DNA of 7,146 bases from DATFYI01 sp035315125 (GTDB taxonomy: Bacteria; Chloroflexota; Anaerolineae; Anaerolineales; Anaerolineaceae), in assembly GCA_035315125.1 (NCBI GenBank), contig DATFYI010000241.1, forward strand, positions 1 to 7,146, in the 5' to 3' direction. Shown one piece after another: positions 6,704-7,146 of the stretch (position 1 is its first letter; each line of letters begins with the position of its first letter). The translations under genes and the position numbers were made by a program. The notes beneath the pieces were generated by a model. That model had not been told where the DNA came from. It saw only the letters and a program-made list of their open reading frames with translations, and did no database searches.

Positions 6704-7146
6704 TTACTTGGAAACGCTCTGGCCATCCATACCCTGCAGAAGCTGAGGCAGGTACCAGATCTGCTGATCGGTTGCGGCAGTGCCGTCTTTCAGATAGACT
6801 GAACCGTCCTGCAGATTGAGCGGGCCTTTCCATAGATTCAATCCACCGGCCAATTCGGCGATGAATTTATCCAGGTTGGCTGAAGCATCGCTGCTGAGTC
6901 CCTGTCCTTTATTGAAACCAACTGCGCTGGTATCCGGATTATTGATGTTCGTCCAATCCGGGCCATTCCAGTTCCAACTCTCAGTGAATTTACCAGCGAT
7001 AGCAGCCTGAACAGCCGTTTCAATTCCTGGACCCCAGTTAAAATACGGGACGCCCAGGCAGACAGCCGGGGCTGTGCTGCAGTTATTCTTGTAGTCGTAA
7101 GAAACAGCCCAGACTTTCTTGCCGGCATCATTCATTTTCTTCGCCT
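6704..7146 (-). CDS. BMP/PnrA-family ABC transporter substrate-binding protein (partial, C-terminal part only)
   Basis: The reading frame enters from the right window edge and ends at TAA (6706-6704), leaving 146 complete residues of the C-terminal part. The true start, signal peptide and any lipobox are outside the window; the ATG at 7135 is an internal Met. The remnant shows the strand-turn segment GKKVWAVSYDYKNN, a Cys pair in NNCSTAPAVCLG that may form a disulfide in the exported protein, then GVPYFNWGP and the helix ETAVQAAIAGKF, which match the late part of the BMP (basic membrane protein, PF02608-type) fold. Members capture a solute, often a nucleoside, outside the membrane and deliver it to the permeases. 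It is followed by exactly the expected ATPase and two permeases, which supports the call. The C-terminal segment with KDGTAATDQQIWYLPQLLQ is also typical. Ligand residues lie mostly in the missing half, so substrate cannot be judged. Confidence 0.9.
   Translation of the reverse strand, partial: AKKMNDAGKKVWAVSYDYKNNCSTAPAVCLGVPYFNWGPGIETAVQAAIAGKFTESWNWNGPDWTNINNPDTSAVGFNKGQGLSSDASANLDKFIAELAGGLNLWKGPLNLQDGSVYLKDGTAATDQQIWYLPQLLQGMDGQSVSK

Noticed and set aside
6704..7135. Complete small gene starting at the ATG at 7135
   Set aside because: The frame stays open to the window edge upstream of this ATG, and the sequence matches the late part of a BMP binding protein, so this Met is internal and the gene is cut by the window.

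Overview
All supported genes lie on the minus strand, so transcription runs from high to low coordinates. The window looks like one long operon of seven genes. The two terminal genes are cut by the window edges. The plus strand carries no convincing gene, and no tRNA, rRNA, CRISPR array, insertion sequence or phage feature was seen.

In transcription order the layout is: (1) the C-terminal part of a BMP/PnrA-family solute-binding protein (7146-6704); (2) a 110-nt intercistronic gap with a perfect 13-bp GNRA-capped hairpin; (3) a double-domain ABC ATPase (6593-5097); (4) and (5) two different membrane permeases (5100-4063 and 4053-3055); (6) a threonine-synthase-family PLP enzyme (2991-1732); (7) a GtrB/DPM1-like family 2 glycosyltransferase with two C-terminal membrane helices (1720-785); (8) the N-terminal 253 residues of a second, different fold-type-II PLP enzyme that runs off the left edge (761-1). 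The gaps in order are 110, -4 (ATGA overlap), 9, 63, 11 and 23 nt, which is strong evidence for co-transcription.

The first four genes form a complete BMP-type ABC importer, the group that includes nucleoside importers such as PnrA and YufN-YufO-YufP-YufQ (NupNOPQ). The substrate cannot be read from the sequence. The downstream half joins this importer to two fold-type-II PLP enzymes with a polyprenyl-phosphate-type glycosyltransferase between them. That combination is the least expected part of the window. It could mean uptake and conversion of an amino-acid-like or nucleoside-like compound, or simply an operon of unrelated housekeeping genes.

The organism is a bacterium of moderate G+C content (judged by eye). 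The binding-protein tail (GVPYFNWGP, with a Cys pair just before it) and the overall gene style resemble Chloroflexota (Anaerolineae-like) proteins as I remember them. This placement is an inference from memory, not a database result.
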